From contig CM033401.1 in assembly GCA_019426215.1 (NCBI GenBank), forward strand, positions 5,895,134 to 5,959,133: DNA of 64,000 nt, given 5' to 3'. A program made the position numbers and the translations under genes. Within the stretch, counting starts at the first letter, position 1; every line of letters begins with the position of its first letter. Shown here one piece after another: positions 11,844 through 24,952 of the stretch. Source of the stretch: Buddleja alternifolia. Taxonomy: Eukaryota; Streptophyta; Magnoliopsida; Lamiales; Scrophulariaceae. Under the pieces are notes generated by a model. That model was given only the letters and a program-made list of their open reading frames with translations, did no database searches and was not told the DNA's origin.

Positions 11844-12526
11844 CGGTCAGCAAAAAACGGGCAGCGTAGCTCTGAAAAATTTCTTTACGTAAACACTACA
11901 AATCCTTCCTTCAAAAATCCTCTCCAAATTTCTCCAAATTTATGAATTTAAGGTAATATTTTAATTTCATATACTTTTTGTTTTGTTAAATTCGTTTGTA
12001 AATTACATTGTGGAATTTATGTTAATTCGAATCAAATTAGAGTTTAAATTAGTTCGATTTTTAGGGTATAATTTTGAATTTAGTGTTTATGGTTTGAACT
12101 TTGATATAATCATTGGGTATAATTTTGAATTTGTATGTATAATTTCAACTTTTTAGGTGTAATTTGTATTATAATTTTGAATTTAATGTTTATGGTTTGA
12201 ACTTTGATATAATTTTTAGGTATAATTTCGGATGTTTTGGTTTAATTTGTACGTAAAATTTGAATTTTTAGTTATATCTTGTATGTATAATATCGAATTT
12301 AGTGTTTAGGTATGTTTTGGTTTGAACTTTGATATAAATTTTAGGTATAATTTCAGATGTTTAGGTATAATTTGTATTTATAATTTTGAATTTTTAGTTA
12401 TATTTGTATGTATAATATCGAATTTAGAAGTTATGGTTTGAACTTTGATATAATTGTTAGTTTGTTATATCATGCTGAATACAATTTATGTTTACACGCT
12501 ATTAAATAATAATTTATTTTATGTAG

Positions 12527-15500
12527 ACAATATCGAGGCCGAACACAGTAGATGTTTTTATATACACGGATGGCCAAATAATTAAAGAGTCGAATTCGGT
12601 GAGGTATAGCACTCGTGCAAGCACTAACATGAGAATACATAGTACGATCAAATTTGTTGATTTGTTGAAAAAGTTATATGTGAGAACAAGTATTGATAAA
12701 AGTCAGTTATCGTTGAAAGTATTTATTAAATATTCATATGAAGATGGGAATGACCGGGTGCAGAGCACAATGGAGATCAAAGACGATGAGTCTTTAGTAT
12801 TTTTTTTTTATCCTGATGTTGGGCAGAACACAGTGCACCTTTATATTGAGAAAGAATCAATTCAACCTCAGGGTCAGTACAAATCTATAACGTCAACCCA
12901 ATTCATGCAATATCATACACAATCCACATTACTAGATTTAAATACGCAGTCACAATCACATGTGTTGGAAAATCGAGAGTATCACAATCTTTTTCCACGT
13001 GGTTGGGGGAGTTTTCCAATTCAAGATTTGCATCAAGGTAATGTTATTCTTTTATTTACATTGTATCCTCATATTTACTAATAAATTTCATACTTAGTGT
13101 AGATTATTTTTCTTATCTTTGTAGAAATTATAAAATAATTTAATTTTTTGTGATTTGCCTTTTTAGGTGGTTCTACATCGGGTCATTTGCATGGGCGTTT
13201 TGAAACTGCACAAGATCCCCCTCTGGAAAATCATGGTTTAGGGAATTTTGAAATTCATGATATGCAAGCAAGTAATTTCATCTTCTATCGAGTTTCATAA
13301 TTGTTGTATTCCTTTGATTCGTATTGTTATTCTTATAGATTATGTCATTATTTCGTCATATTTATCTTATTCTTAGGTCCGTCTACACAAAGTTATCATG
13401 GCTTTGAGCATCCCAATTTTGGGTCGAGTGATTGTGCAGACGTTGGGAATGATGATATTGGGATTGACAATGATAGTGTTCATTCTCCATGTTCAATCCA
13501 TGACCATATAGACACCAACATGGATGAACACGTCAATAATGTACCAATGGATGATGATGAAGATGATGAGAGTAATGTACCAATTAATGATGATGTCCCT
13601 CCCACAAGTATCAAAACAAGACTTCATGGAGTGCTCCTATTCTACTCCACCACATACCCAAACGTAGAAGGAGATTCATTCGATCGACCAAGTGCAAGTG
13701 TGAGAAGGAGTCAAAATTATGATTCTACGAAAGGTAATCTAGGTTTGGGCCTGGTTTTTGACAACAAACTCAACTTGCAAAGAGCGGTGAAAAGCTACCA
13801 TGTGCACATGCCCGACGCGAGTTTAGGGTGACAATTAGTAACACGACAATTTATGTTGTGAAATGCAAAAAAAATTGCCTTTTAAATTGCGGGGAGGTTT
13901 GAGTAAGAAATATGGCTTTTGGAAAATTACAAGGTATGAAGAGCTACACAATTGTCTCTTCGAGGATGTGTCCGATAACCACGGTAACTTGGACATAAAC
14001 ATGATTGCACATGAACTTATTGAAGAAGTTCAAAAGGAACCGTCATATAAGATCAAGCTAATTGATGCGTGTCGTAGCACACCAAGAATACTATTTATAC
14101 AACCTCGATACCTAATGCAATAGCGGTAAGCAAGGGTCGAACCCAAGAAAGTGTAGATCAATTACAATTGTTAAATGACTTATGAAACTTAAGCAAAAAA
14201 AGGGGAGGGAAGGATTGGTTGCAATTGTACGGAATCTAAGCAAATAAAAATGTAAAGAAAGCAATTAAACACGAGAATTGAACAATAAAGGAAATTCCGG
14301 TCAATTGTAATTACCCATCATCTTCTCGATTTGATCATAGATGTGCAAGATTAATTCTAGTCAATAAGTCAACTAAGAGAAACAAAGATAGCAATGAACC
14401 TCTTGCTCTTTTCTGAAGTGCAATTTATCAACGGATAGCCAATCGATAAACTCTAACTCTTAAAATGCATCTAGAGACTAGGTCTTCAATTCAATTAGGA
14501 GAAGCATTAATCACAAAAAGAGAGTTAACATCAGTTTATTCACCTAGCATGAATTAAATCTAATGACTTTGATTTTCCCCTAAGGACCTAATATCAATCA
14601 TTTACCAATATTAATCCCTAGTTGCTACTAAGTAAGGCCCTAATTGATAGCAATTTAACCTTAACTAGCAATGGATCAATGAAACACAAAAACAAAGTGT
14701 ACATCTAAGCTAAGCATTTCATCAAACACTTGGCATGTAAATAAGAAAATCATATACTCAACAAAGAAATTATATCAAGAACAATAATCTCACAAATCAA
14801 GATGATGATTTCGAATTACAATTACCCGGATGAGGTTTTTAGCCTCTAATTGTCATCTTCAAACTAGAATATCCCAAAAAGTGCAAAAATACAAAAAGGA
14901 ACAAGACTTGGGGAAAAAGATTCACCTAGAATGGGCTAAAGGCCTATTTATATGGATAAAAATGGATCTCTACGCTAAGTCTCCCGCTGCAGCCAGCATT
15001 TTGGCTAGCTCCACCGCGAGCAAGCAGTAGCTTGGGTACGTTCTTGCTGCAGCGAGCATTTTTGCTCGCTGTGGCCTCATGCGCAGTCTCGGTAAATTGG
15101 CCATATCTCTCTCTATAAATATCAGATTGAGATGATTCAAGATGCTATAGAAAGATAAGACACAAATATACAATTCATTAGAAGGACTAAAGAACGTATT
15201 CATCATTTAAAGATAGTAAAATTCCATCTCAAAGTGATACTTCATTTTAATCTTCTGCGCTGTTCATTTCAGTTGTTCTTTTCGCCTTCTTATGGATATG
15301 TTTGATCTTTGTCTTCAACATATGAAATGAAGATACATCCATTTATAATGGTATAATAATGAAGTTCATTGGAAATCCATAGAGAGATTTACGGTAGAAA
15401 TGCTGACGCCGCACTTGAAGAACCGCTTCTTCTTAATTATGTGCTATTTTCTTGAATTTCCTAAAATGTCTTTGGATGATCCTACAATATTAAATCAAAA

Positions 15501-16926
15501 CTTTAGGCAAATATTTAGCATCAAATATCTAATAAAAGCATTGGAATTAGATGAGATTACTAAGCATATGAAGCACTTATCACTAATTGTACTGATGGCG
15601 AAGAAAAAATGGGGTTACGATATTACATATGGGAAGGCTTGGTACAATTTGCGACGTGCAAATGAGATTGTATACGGAACTTGGGAGAATTATGTTACAT
15701 GGTTTCCGGGGTTTTTGGGAGCTATCCATAAGTGGAATCCGGGCACGGTTGTTGAATGGCAACATAAAAGTCCCAATCAAAATCCAAAAATGCTGAAATT
15801 TCTGTTTTGGGCGTTCAAGCCAGGTAAAGATGGATTCCGACATTGTCGCAGAGTCATATGTGTAGACGGGACTCATTTGTATGCACGCCACAAGGCTAAG
15901 TTGTTGATCGCATCAATTATGGATGGAAATCAAAATATTTTGCCTCTTGCATTTGCAATTGTTGATAATGAATCGAATGAGTCTTGGTTATGGTTTATGA
16001 ATTTGGTAAGCAAAAATTTTGTTCATAGTGGTGAAGGTGATTGCCTTATTTCTAATCGTCACAATAGCTTATTAAATGCTACTCGGTATCTACCCGCGTT
16101 TTCCCTTCCTCTTGGAACTCATAGATTTTGCTTGCGACATGTAACTTCAAACTTTAACAGTCAATTTTAAAATAAAGTTATAAAGGAGCTATGTTATGAG
16201 GTAGGTATGGCACATAACATCCGAAAATTTGACAATGCAATGGAATCTATTGGTAAAAAGGGTGGTTGCGTTCAATTATTTGAAAGGCATCCCACAAGAA
16301 AAGTGGACACTGGCATATGATGGAGGGAAGCACAAAGGCATTATGACAACGAACATGGGAAAAAGCTTAAATAATGTGTTGAAAGATACGCGGCATCTTC
16401 CACCACAAGCTATTGTTGAGTGCACATTTTATCGTACTGTGGAATATTTTGCTAATCTAGTGCAAATGGCTTTGGCAATGAGAGAATAACCTATGACGAC
16501 ATATGCATATGCCATGTACAATTAATGGACCAAAAAATCCCAACACCACAACGTAGCAGATTTTTCTCGGATGCAAAAACATGGCCAAGTTAAAACGCCC
16601 CGACAAATCCGGTCCGACAATCATACTTATGTCGTCCAAATCAAAGATAAATATTGCTCTTATGAAAAATGGACGCTTCATCGAATTCCATGCTCACATG
16701 TGATCAAGCTATTCAGTAAATTAAATATTAGGTTGTCTTCATTGGTTGAAAAATATTACCTCGTCGATGAGTAATTGAAAACATATCAAGGGATGTTCTA
16801 TCCATTGTTTGACAAACATCATTGGGATACTCCCAATTTTGAGTTGGTTCATGACCTTGATCTGAGGAAGCAACCAAGGGTAGGCCGATATGAGAGTACT
16901 CGAATTCCCAATGAGATGGACTGGTA
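12527..16926 (+). pseudogene. MULE1 MuDR-type transposase, broken
   Basis: Exons can be traced at 12527-13037, 13167-13271 and 13377 onward. The product order is an N-terminal domain (VDVFIYTDGQIIKESNSVRY), an acidic linker, the MuDR DNA-binding region (LGLVFDNKLNLQRAVKSYHV), the MULE catalytic core (CVDGTHLYARHKAKLL; the second Asp is changed, ISNRHN where relatives have ISDRH), and a remnant SWIM finger. Damage: ATA where the MULE3 relative has its ATG; a one-base deletion near 13806; a 1.5 kb solo LTR splitting the frame at 14062; stops at about 16168, 16487 and 16524 and frame changes near 16230-16260; and loss of the first SWIM cysteine (YCSYEKW). Related to the MULE2 copy at 28507-31488, which has fewer defects. 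Confidence 0.9.
14063..15582. mobile_element. Solo LTR (1520 bp) inside the MULE1 transposase
   Basis: It starts TGATGCGTGTCGTAG and ends CACTTATCA, so it has TG...CA ends, and is flanked by CTAAT on both sides (14058-14062 and 15583-15587), a perfect 5-bp target-site duplication. The transposase frame on the left (SYKIKLI) resumes on the right (LIVLMAKKKW). No internal retroelement genes are present. The length and the motif GCGGTAAGCAAGGGTCG recall Ty3/gypsy LTRs, but the superfamily is a guess. Confidence 0.88.
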
Positions 16927-17406
16927 GCCTAGACGGTTAACTTTTCCCTTTTTTTTTTAATTGTTCTATTTTTTCTTTTTTCTTTTTTTTTTTTGAATAA
17001 ATAAAGACTTTTTATTTTGTTTCAGTCTCACTTTTCTCCCTTTTTCGTGCATTTTCGGGTTTTGACTTGAACATAAAAATTGTTGATTTACATATAAACT
17101 TCGCAAAACACCAAGAATTGGCTCGTTTTGATGCCCGGATCGACAAATACTACAGGGAAAAATATTTTAAAAAAAAAGCCAATTTTTTTTGAATAAATAA
17201 TGACTTTTTCTTTGTTTTCGACTGATTTTTCTTCCTTTTTCGCAAATTTTTGGGTTTAGACTTGAACATAAAAATTGTAGATTTATATATAAACTTCGTA
17301 AAACACCAAGAATTGGCTCGTTTTGATGCTCGGGTCAACAAATACGACAAGGCAAAAAAAAATAAAAAAAATAGTTTTTAACTATAATACAAACCGAGAA
17401 ACTAAA
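16927..17406. repeat. MULE1 inter-gene tandem repeat, about 195-bp unit
   Basis: Two units between the converging gene ends. GACTTGAACATAAAAATTG recurs about 195 bp apart (17065, 17260), as do CACCAAGAATTGGCTCG and TTTTTGAATAAATAA. The same unit, reverse-complemented, forms the spacer of MULE2 (CGAGCAAGAATTGG-like core) and a relative lies in MULE3. Noncoding. Confidence 0.85.
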
Positions 17407-20011
17407 CTACCCATGTGGCCTTGTGCCCTGATGCCCCCCTGTGCCACAATGTGGAGGGTGCCCCATCCTAGTAGACCGTCTTAGCCTTACGGTAACTTCA
17501 TCACTCATCTGGTTGTTCATACCCAAAGAGAACGGAGCAAACGATGTTTGAATATTATGTTCCATTGGTGAAGGTTGGTTCAAAGTATGGGGAGGTGGAT
17601 CATTGAATATGTAGTCAATGAACGAATTCTCCGTCAACGTCGTGAACAAATTCGGCTCTACAGACATCGTGGGATGGTAATCCCCAAACATGGATGGCTC
17701 GGCAGTTTGGGGAGGATAAAAAGTTGAAGAAGATGGTCCGCCTCGGTACTAAGGTACAAAAGTCGGGGCTGAGGATGGCCCACCTCAGTACTGAGGTGCA
17801 AAAGTCAGGGCTGAGGATGGTCCCCCTCGGTATTGAGGTACAAAAGTCGGGGTGAGGATGGTCTGCCTCAGTACTGAGGTGCAAAAGTCAGGGCCGAGGA
17901 TGGTCCGCCTCAGTACTGAGGTGCTGAAGCCGAAGAGGATGATCTGCCTCGATACTGAGGTGCAAAAGTCAGGGCTGAAGAAGATGGTCCATCTTCATCC
18001 TCATCATCTTCTACATCTTCATCCTCATTATCTTCTATATCTTCTGAGTTTTCCAATGCACTCCGGTTTCTCCTCTGTGGAAACATGGATTCTCCTCCAC
18101 GTCTATGAGTATGAGAACCAGATGCTACATCGCCACCATGTCCACATGTGACCAAATTTGCCAGGCCGGTGAGACCCGATCACACTTGTCCAAGTACCTT
18201 CCTAACTCTATGTCTAGTTTGAGGGGCTTGTTCAATAGTATTTTGCAGCCGTTGAATACGATTATACAAAAAAGATTAAACAAAAGAGTTCAACAAAAAA
18301 GAAAAGAACAAGAAGTATATTAGAATAATAAGTATATTTACTAATCACATTTTGCAATAGAGGGGCCGACCCTGTTTGATGTCCCACAGTTCTCCTAGTC
18401 AAGGTGGGTGAAATATAACGACGAGCGATTAAATCATACCACAGGTTGTATCCCGATTTTGTGTCGTCTCTACCCTGAATAGATTGTCCAGTCACAATTT
18501 TATTGCCCCAATCATTCAAGATTGCAATATAGGCACCATTTTCATTTTTCCAATTTACATTTTCCCCCTACGGTCCTCCTTCGAACATGTCCAACATGAG
18601 GTGGAACATTTTGTCGGAGTCCAAACTGCCACAAAACATGCTCAGGATGATGATGCTCCACGACGTCGAAGAATATCATCGAAACTGATGCTTTCCACAC
18701 AACACTGTCCAAACATTGAGGTGCAACCCGCCGATGTCTTCATCATTGAAATTGTATGAGGTCCAAACAAACTGAAATATGAAAAAGGTATTAAATTTTT
18801 TTAATACATAAGGATTTAATATCATAATATAAAAAAGTTATGATAGTTTTTTTACTCACATATCCTTCGGCCATCTGATCAAGTCCATCTCTAATTGTCC
18901 GGAGACTGTGAGGGATGACAATGTCATTTGTAACAGGGCGATACCACCTTCAAACATCAATCACGCAATTAAGTACAAAAATAAGATTTTTCCTAATTAA
19001 AATTCTTAATTAATTAAAATACTTAATTAAGTCGTAAATTACCGTGCACCATAAGGAGCTCGGGCAATGCCATGCTCATCAAATCCTGCTATTGACCCAG
19101 GAACGTTACTATGTCTGACTATCAAAATTCTAGACCACGCCATATCTGTTAATGAATATATCCACATGATTAAAAATCATGAATTGTCATAAAAATGACA
19201 TAACAATATTTAAATAATCATTATCCCCACCTGTAACAATGGCGCAGAAGCATCTATACTTTTCTGACCGGTATGAAATGCTTTGCTTAGTCCTCGATAT
19301 AGCCACGCCAATACACCATTCCCCCAATTATAGGTGTTTGTTGAGTTAATATCTTCAAATAACGTCAACCACAATACCAGAACAACATCTCTGGTGGTTT
19401 TGGAACACAACACACCGAGCAACATAACTGCCCAACAACGGGCTATCTGGTCTACTTGCATTTCATCAAATTCAAGGGTGATTTGTGTAGCAGCCGAGAT
19501 CACATGGCTGACAATCTTCGCGATTTTTAGTTGATAACCTTTCTTTTCAAAATCTGGCTTACTTAATTGAAACTCTAATTGTTCGAAAATATAGCCTACA
19601 CACTCATCATATCCATTGAACACACGATTAGTTACTAGAGATCGACCATCGACTGGTAGACCAAATATCAGTACAATATCTTGAAGAGTAATCGTAGCCT
19701 CTACAGTTCTGAGATGAAATGTATTGGTCTCCAGTCGCCATCTCTCGACTAGCACGGTCACAAGACCACTATCATTTTTTAATGGCCCTAACTTGTATAC
19801 CCGATATAACCCCATATGTTGCAGTTTTAACAAGACTCGGTTATGTGGAGTCTTTGTATAAGCATCCTTAAAATACGCATTGTCCGCCCGTCTAGCACGC
19901 AATACAAAATCGGTGTACTCACCAACCTGCCTGGACCTATGATTTGCCTGACCAGTCAACACACTACCATCTATCGGGCCATATATATGATTACCAAACT
20001 GCTACACCATC
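17407..20011 (-). pseudogene. MULE1 plant mobile domain (PMD, MAIN-like) gene, broken
   Basis: Exons traced in transcript order: about 20011-19231, 19148-19043, 18951-18861, 18771-18345 and 18252-17407, matching the exon plan of the MULE2 copy. The PMD core is clear: HMGLYRVYKLG, VERWRLETNTFHLRT, ATITLQDIVLIFGLPVDGR, QIARCWAVMLLG, YNWGNGVLAWLYRGL. The tail ends RRSTRMGHPPHCGTGGHQG. PMD proteins of the host act in gene silencing and genome stability; the role in MULEs is unknown. Damage: a TAG as third codon after the only suitable ATG (20010), several frame changes in exon 4, an altered donor near 18343 (AT for GT) and a stop in the last exon near 18179. Confidence 0.85.
17735..17990. repeat. 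45-bp coding repeat in the PMD C-terminal tail
   Basis: About six copies of a roughly 42-45 bp unit (GTACTGAGGTGCAAAAGTC core) lie in the last PMD exon. On the - strand they encode repeats of the type FAPQYRGGPSSALT. The MULE2 homologue instead has GGSSSGYHGQ-type repeats at the same place, so the tail evolves by repeat turnover. Confidence 0.85.
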
Positions 20012-20029
20012 CTACATTAAAATAAAATA

Positions 20030-21066
20030 AAAAGTTATTTTGAATTAAAACGATACTTGAGCTAATTAGAATAATACGAATTAATATTTCATAAATTCAA
20101 ACACATACATCACAAAGAAATAAATTCATATGGCAAAATTAAATGATACATCTATAATTTGAAATTATACCTAAAAATTCAAGATTATACCTACTAATTG
20201 GAAATTATACACACCAATTCAAAATTATACCTATAATATAAAAATTATACATAAAAATTGGAGTTTATACCCAAAAATTAAAGATTATAGATAAAAAAAA
20301 ATTGATATTCAACATGCAAATTAAAAAGTATACCTAAAATTGACATTATACCTCCTAAACCCTAAATTATACCTAAAAAATTTAAAATTATAACTAATAA
20401 TTCGAGATTATATTTAAAAATTCAAAATTAAACCTACTATTTCAAGATTATAGCTACCAATTCAAGAAGAACATCATAATTCAAAATTAGAGCTAAAAAA
20501 TAAAAAAATAAAACAAATTATATCAAAATTATACCAAGAATTCGCAATAAGAGCTAAAATATCAAAATTATACCAACAATTCGAAATTAAACTACAAAAT
20601 TCCACAAATTTAAACCTAAATTGATAAATTCCAACAAAATTTGAATTAAACCTAAACCCTAAATTCGAAATTACACTACAAAATTTCACAAATTTAAACC
20701 CTAAATTGATAAATTCCACAAAATTCCAAATTACACCTAAACCCAAAATTCGAAATTACACAACAAAATTTCACAAATTCAAACACTAAATTGATAAATT
20801 CCACAAAAAATTGAAATTACACCTAAACCCGAAATTCAAAATTACACTACAAAATTCCACAAATTTAAACCTAAATTGATAAATTTCACAAAAAATTCAA
20901 AATTAAATCAAAACCCTAAATTCGAAATTACACTACAAAATTCCACAAATTCAAGCACTAAATTGATAAATTCTACAAAAAATTAAAATTACACCTAAGC
21001 CCCAAATTCGAATTTACACTACAAAATTCCACAAATTTAAATGCTAAATTGATAAATTCCAGAAAT
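20030..21066. repeat. Leader intron of the MULE1 PMD gene with AT-rich satellite
   Basis: It lies between the PMD coding start and the right TIR. 20100-20570 is filled with irregular AATTATACCTA words. 20577-21066 holds about six units of roughly 84-90 bp with AATTCGAAATTACACTACAAAATTCCAC-like cores. No open frame. By comparison with MULE2 this is the first intron of the PMD gene. Confidence 0.75.
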
Positions 21067-21218
21067 TCGAAAAAATAATGGCTTCTACACTTTTCAAAAA
21101 GCAATAATATATAGATTTCCCTTGTATTGTTGAGAATGATGAAGAAGATGAAGAAGAAATGAGAGAAGAGAGGAAAAAGTGAGGAAGAAAGAAGAAACCC
21201 CACTGCTAGGGTTTCTGT

Positions 21219-21477
21219 GCCCATTCCGCTCTGCCTGAATGCGGAATGGGATTTATTATTTTTAAAAAAAAATCTGCCCATTCCGCTCTGCCCGAGAGCG
21301 GAATGGGCAGATAATTTTTTTTTAAAAAAAATTAATACATTCCCCCCTTGGGCAGCACGGAATCAGTCTGATTCCTCGCTGCCAGAGCGCGGAATAAACT
21401 ATTTTCTGATACACAATTAAATTTGTATTATTTAAAGAATTTTTATTTATTTTTGTATTATTTATTTAAAATTTTCA
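21219..21477. repeat. MULE1 right TIR with hairpin units
   Basis: Inverted copy of 11581-11843. It contains a long hairpin: TGCCCATTCCGCTC on one arm (about 21278) and GAGCGGAATGGGCA on the other (about 21296). The stretch just inside it (about 21110-21215) reads as a pyrimidine-rich leader on the - strand. Confidence 0.9.
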
Positions 21478-21487
21478 TCTTATTTGG

Positions 21488-22305
21488 TCGTATTCAAATA
21501 CAATTTATTACTTCTGTAATCAACTATATATATATATATATATATATAGATAAATGTAATTCACATACTTTGTAAATTACACTTGAATTCAACCCGTTCG
21601 AATCTGGTTAAAATATCCATCTACTTGAATATATGATAAAACTTAATTTTACTAAAACAATAAACCAACAAGAATAAATTCTTGCCCCTTACAAACCGAA
21701 GTTTGCCTCAAGCTTAAAGCTCGATTCCTTTTCAAATATTCTGAATAACAAAAATAAAACCTAAAAACTTCTATATATATATTAAGGGAAAACTGCAAAT
21801 TTAGTACTAAAACTTTAGAGAGTTGGTAGCATTGGTCTCGTTTCTTGTGCAACTGGCAAAATTGGTCCCACAACTTTCAAAAAGTTGCGATTTAAGGACA
21901 TTTTTCAATTGAAAATCCTAATTTCTCTGGATATGTTGCACGTGACCAATTAAAATTGGGGGTTTTTCAATTGCTGGTTAGATTTGCACGCGTGAAGTAT
22001 GACATGCCCTTTTTTTTAACACAAAGGGGGTTTTTAATTGCCAACTAGATTTTGTTATTTGTTTTCTTTGTCTAAAAAAAATCTGATTAGGCATACTATA
22101 TGTAAAAAGAATAGTCTTGTCATACTCCACTCGTGCAGCTCTGATCGCAATTAAAAAACCCCTAATTTTAATTGGTCACGTGGCGAAATTAGAGTTTTTA
22201 ATTGAAAAATATCTTTAAATTGCAACTTTTTTGAAAATTACAGAACCAATTTTGCCCCCAAAATTACAACACTAAATTTTCCCATCAAACACCAACTACG
22301 AAATT
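21488..22305. repeat. Segmental duplication, copy A part 3b (matches 51689-52640)
   Basis: Continues directly from the other side of the MULE1 target site. GGTCGTATTCAAATACAAT, AACCCGTTCGAAT, AAACCGAAGTTTGCCTC and TAAAGCTCGATTCC all recur in order in copy B. It includes a MITE at 21785-22283 that is present in both copies. Confidence 0.9.
21785..22283. mobile_element. Fold-back MITE shared by both duplication copies
   Basis: Long inverted ends: GGGAAAACTGCAAATTTAG left, and GGGAAAATTTAGTGTTG as the reverse complement of the right. Inner arms share CACGTGACCAATTAAAATT on the left with its near complement on the right. The same element at the same place in copy B (52015-52528) shows that it was there before the duplication. 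No convincing target-site duplication remains. Confidence 0.8.
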
Positions 22306-22496
22306 CAAATAACAAGAAATAAATCCGCAGCAGCATCATAATATATATCATCGTCATCATAATGATAAGAGGAATTGATCAAGACCCTACCAATCTCAAA
22401 AGACACATACGCATCAACACAAGCATACTTCACTTGCTCCGCCGTCAACCACCGCTTATCCCACCTACTCATCGTCACGCGCCGCGCCATCTCATC
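22305..22496 (-). pseudogene. Exonuclease-like gene copy A, 3' part
   Basis: Encodes the C-terminal third of a Werner-like 3'-5' exonuclease: MARRVTMSRWDKRWLTAEQ, then VKYACVDAYVSFEIGRVL with the Exo III Tyr and Asp, then a short acidic tail. The gene is interrupted immediately upstream by transposons. Its 5' part lies 16.5 kb away at 38983-39533, and the two pieces are contiguous in frame once the insertions are disregarded. The tail is shorter than in copy B because about 950 bp present there is missing here. Confidence 0.9.
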
Positions 22497-23108
22497 CAGT
22501 GGCGAATCTAGAAATTTGGGTCAGTGGGGACACCAGGGATGGAGTCATCAGGAATTTTACTGAGGGGGGTGAGATTGTTGTGATATAGCTATACAATTTA
22601 TTTTTTACCAACTAGACGAAGGATTTAAGGGGGGGTGTGGGAGGCTTGTCCCCCGTGGTACGGTACGCTATATTTATGAGGGATAATATAATAAGAAACT
22701 ATATTCAATTACAACTTTTGACATACTTTCTACTCTTATATCTCTTTCGTTATAGCCAGGATTTTAGATTTTGGGGGGGCGAACTCAAAGTAAAGGGAGA
22801 AAATGTGATATTTTCGATATTGAGGGGGGCGAAATTCAAATATAAAAAACTTTGTAAAGTAAATAAATAATTTTTCAAAATTGAAGAGGGGCGACCGCAC
22901 CCTGCAGCCCCCCCCGGCTCCGTCCCCTGGGGAGCACAATTTACCGAGAGTGAGATGGAAATTGAAATTGAGGGGGGGCCTTTAAAAATTTGAGTGGGGA
23001 CATTAATGTAATTTATAAATTAAAATTAAAAAATATGTATATATTAAAAAAATTGAGTGGGGGCATTGTCCCCTCCCCCCTCCTTCAGTGGTTGTAGATC
23101 CGCCACTG
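22497..23108. mobile_element. hAT-type non-autonomous element, 612 bp
   Basis: Ends are CAGTGGCGAATCTAG and, reverse-complemented, CAGTGGCGGATCTAC. Flanks are ATCTCATC (22489-22496) and GTCTCATC (23109-23116), an 8-bp duplication with one mismatch. The interior is G-run-rich with no transposase. It lies inside the exonuclease gene, directly next to a second element that uses the same 8-bp target. Confidence 0.85.
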
Positions 23109-23436
23109 GTCTCATCCATGGTTCGTCGGAACGGTCGCGGAGGCCACCGTTCCAGTTCCATTGCATTATCGCGGACGGCCATTCCCCACATTTGTCATTA
23201 AAATGCTTAGAAAATTGAAATATCTCAAAAATTATTTCAGAACTTGTAATATTTGTTGATAAGTCTACATTGTTCCATTATACATTTTAAGCACAAAAGT
23301 TTAGAATAATGAAGCGTTTAACTCTAAAACTAATGTTTTTGATAATTTTATTGTGTTAATTTACCAAATTAAATCTTTATTATTTTGGAATTTAATAATT
23401 TCAATATATATATTTTGCTTTTCAGCAAAATATGAC

Positions 23437-24185
23437 GGGAAAATTAAATAAATAATACAAATTTAAATGAAAAATCAGAAAATAGCATGGAAAAGTGGGG
23501 AATCAGGAAATAGCACGTTACGACACGTCTTAGTGCTGAGACGACATGTGACATGTCGTCTCAAGTAATTATATATATTTTTTTTTAATTCTATGTGAGA
23601 CGACATGCTACATGTCGTTTCACCTTTTGGCCTTTTTTTTTTTTTTCAATTTCAGTCAGCCGTGTCAGCTGACACTGTTGACTGAAATTTTTTTGGTTTT
23701 TTTTTCTGCTCCTCGGTAGCCTTTCTTCTCCTTCCTTTCTTTCTTTCTTTCCTTTCTCTCTTTCTTTCTATCTTCTTCTTCTTCGTTTTCTTCTTCTTCT
23801 CTCTCCCCTCTCTTCTAAATGCTTCCTCCTCAAATTTTTCAGCGAAAATTTGTGTAATTTTAAGGCGAAAAGAGTTTGGATCCTCTCTATCTCTTTCTCA
23901 ACCAATAACGAAAGGTATAATTTTAATTTTGTTAATTTTAGAATGTATATATTTTTATTGTAATTTATAGTTCAAAAATTGAATTTGTAATAGTAAAATC
24001 ATTTTTTTAACTATAATTTTTGCATTATTTCGTATAATTCTGAAAATGTTCGTATAATTATTGTAATTTATGGTGTGCTTTTTGGTATAATGTTAGAATT
24101 TGTTTTGAATTGTTTGGTATAATGTTGTATAATTTTGGATCGTTGAGATTTATTTTTAATTTTTAGGTATAATGTCCATTTTTAA
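23437..24185. repeat. MULE2 left TIR, about 750 bp, containing promoter, leader exon and start of intron 1 of the PMD gene
   Basis: It pairs with the reverse complement of about 31905-32658. It includes hairpins built on GAGACGACATG and CATGTCGTCTC, a TC-rich stretch, a leader with CAACCAATAACGAAAG and a splice donor (GTATAATTTT at 23915). The similarity continues into the GTATAAT-rich intron. This TIR therefore supplies the transcription start region of the PMD gene. Confidence 0.88.
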
Positions 24186-24952
24186 TGCTCTTTTTGAATT
24201 AGACCAAATAATTCTTGTATTGTTAAAATGTTGAAATTGGTTGGTATAATTGTTGAATTAGTAAATTGATTTTTTATTTTTAGTGTTATTTTGGAATTAT
24301 TTAGTATAATATTTGAATTTTTGGTATAATGTTGAAAATGTTAGGTATAGTTGAAATGTTTAGTATAATTTGTATGTTTAGTGTTTAATTTTGAATTGTT
24401 AGGTTTTTTATTGTAGATGGTTGGTTTAACTTGGAATTATTTGGTATAAGTTCGAATTAATAGGCTTAATTTCGTGTAGTTAGATTTTTTTTCGAATAAG
24501 TAGGTATATTTTGTAATTGTTTAGCATAATGTTTGAATTTATAGTAATAATTTTGAATTTTTAGGTTCGATTTTGAGTTGCTAGGTTTAACTTAGAAGTG
24601 TTGGGTATAAATACTTTGATTGGCTTAATTTGGAGTAGTTAACTTTAATTTTGGATTAATTGTTATATTTTGGAAATGTTTGATATAATGTTCGAATTAG
24701 TTGGAATAATTTTTGAATTGTTTGGTATAATATGAATGTATAGGTTTGATTTTGAATTGTTTGGTATATTTACGAGTGGTTAGGTTTAATTTCGAATTGG
24801 ATTATTTGTTTTGTAAACTTTCAAATATTACGTTTAATTTAGAGTAGTTAAGTGCAGATTGGATTGGTAGTTTAAATTATTATGTTTAAATATTAAGTGT
24901 AACTTATATCGTACAATGTAAATTAACATTCTTGTGGATATATAAATGCAGG

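Larger units (their letters stand above)
11581..21477. mobile_element. MULE1: 9.9 kb Mutator-like element with transposase and PMD gene
   Basis: Flanked by TCTTATTCGG (11571-11580) and TCTTATTTGG (21478-21487), a 10-bp target-site duplication with one change, and absent from the paralogous site near 51678-51690. TIRs of about 260 bp. Inside, a MuDR-type transposase (+) and a plant-mobile-domain gene (-) converge on a tandem-repeat spacer. Both genes carry several inactivating changes and a solo LTR has landed in the transposase, so the element cannot move unaided. Confidence 0.93.
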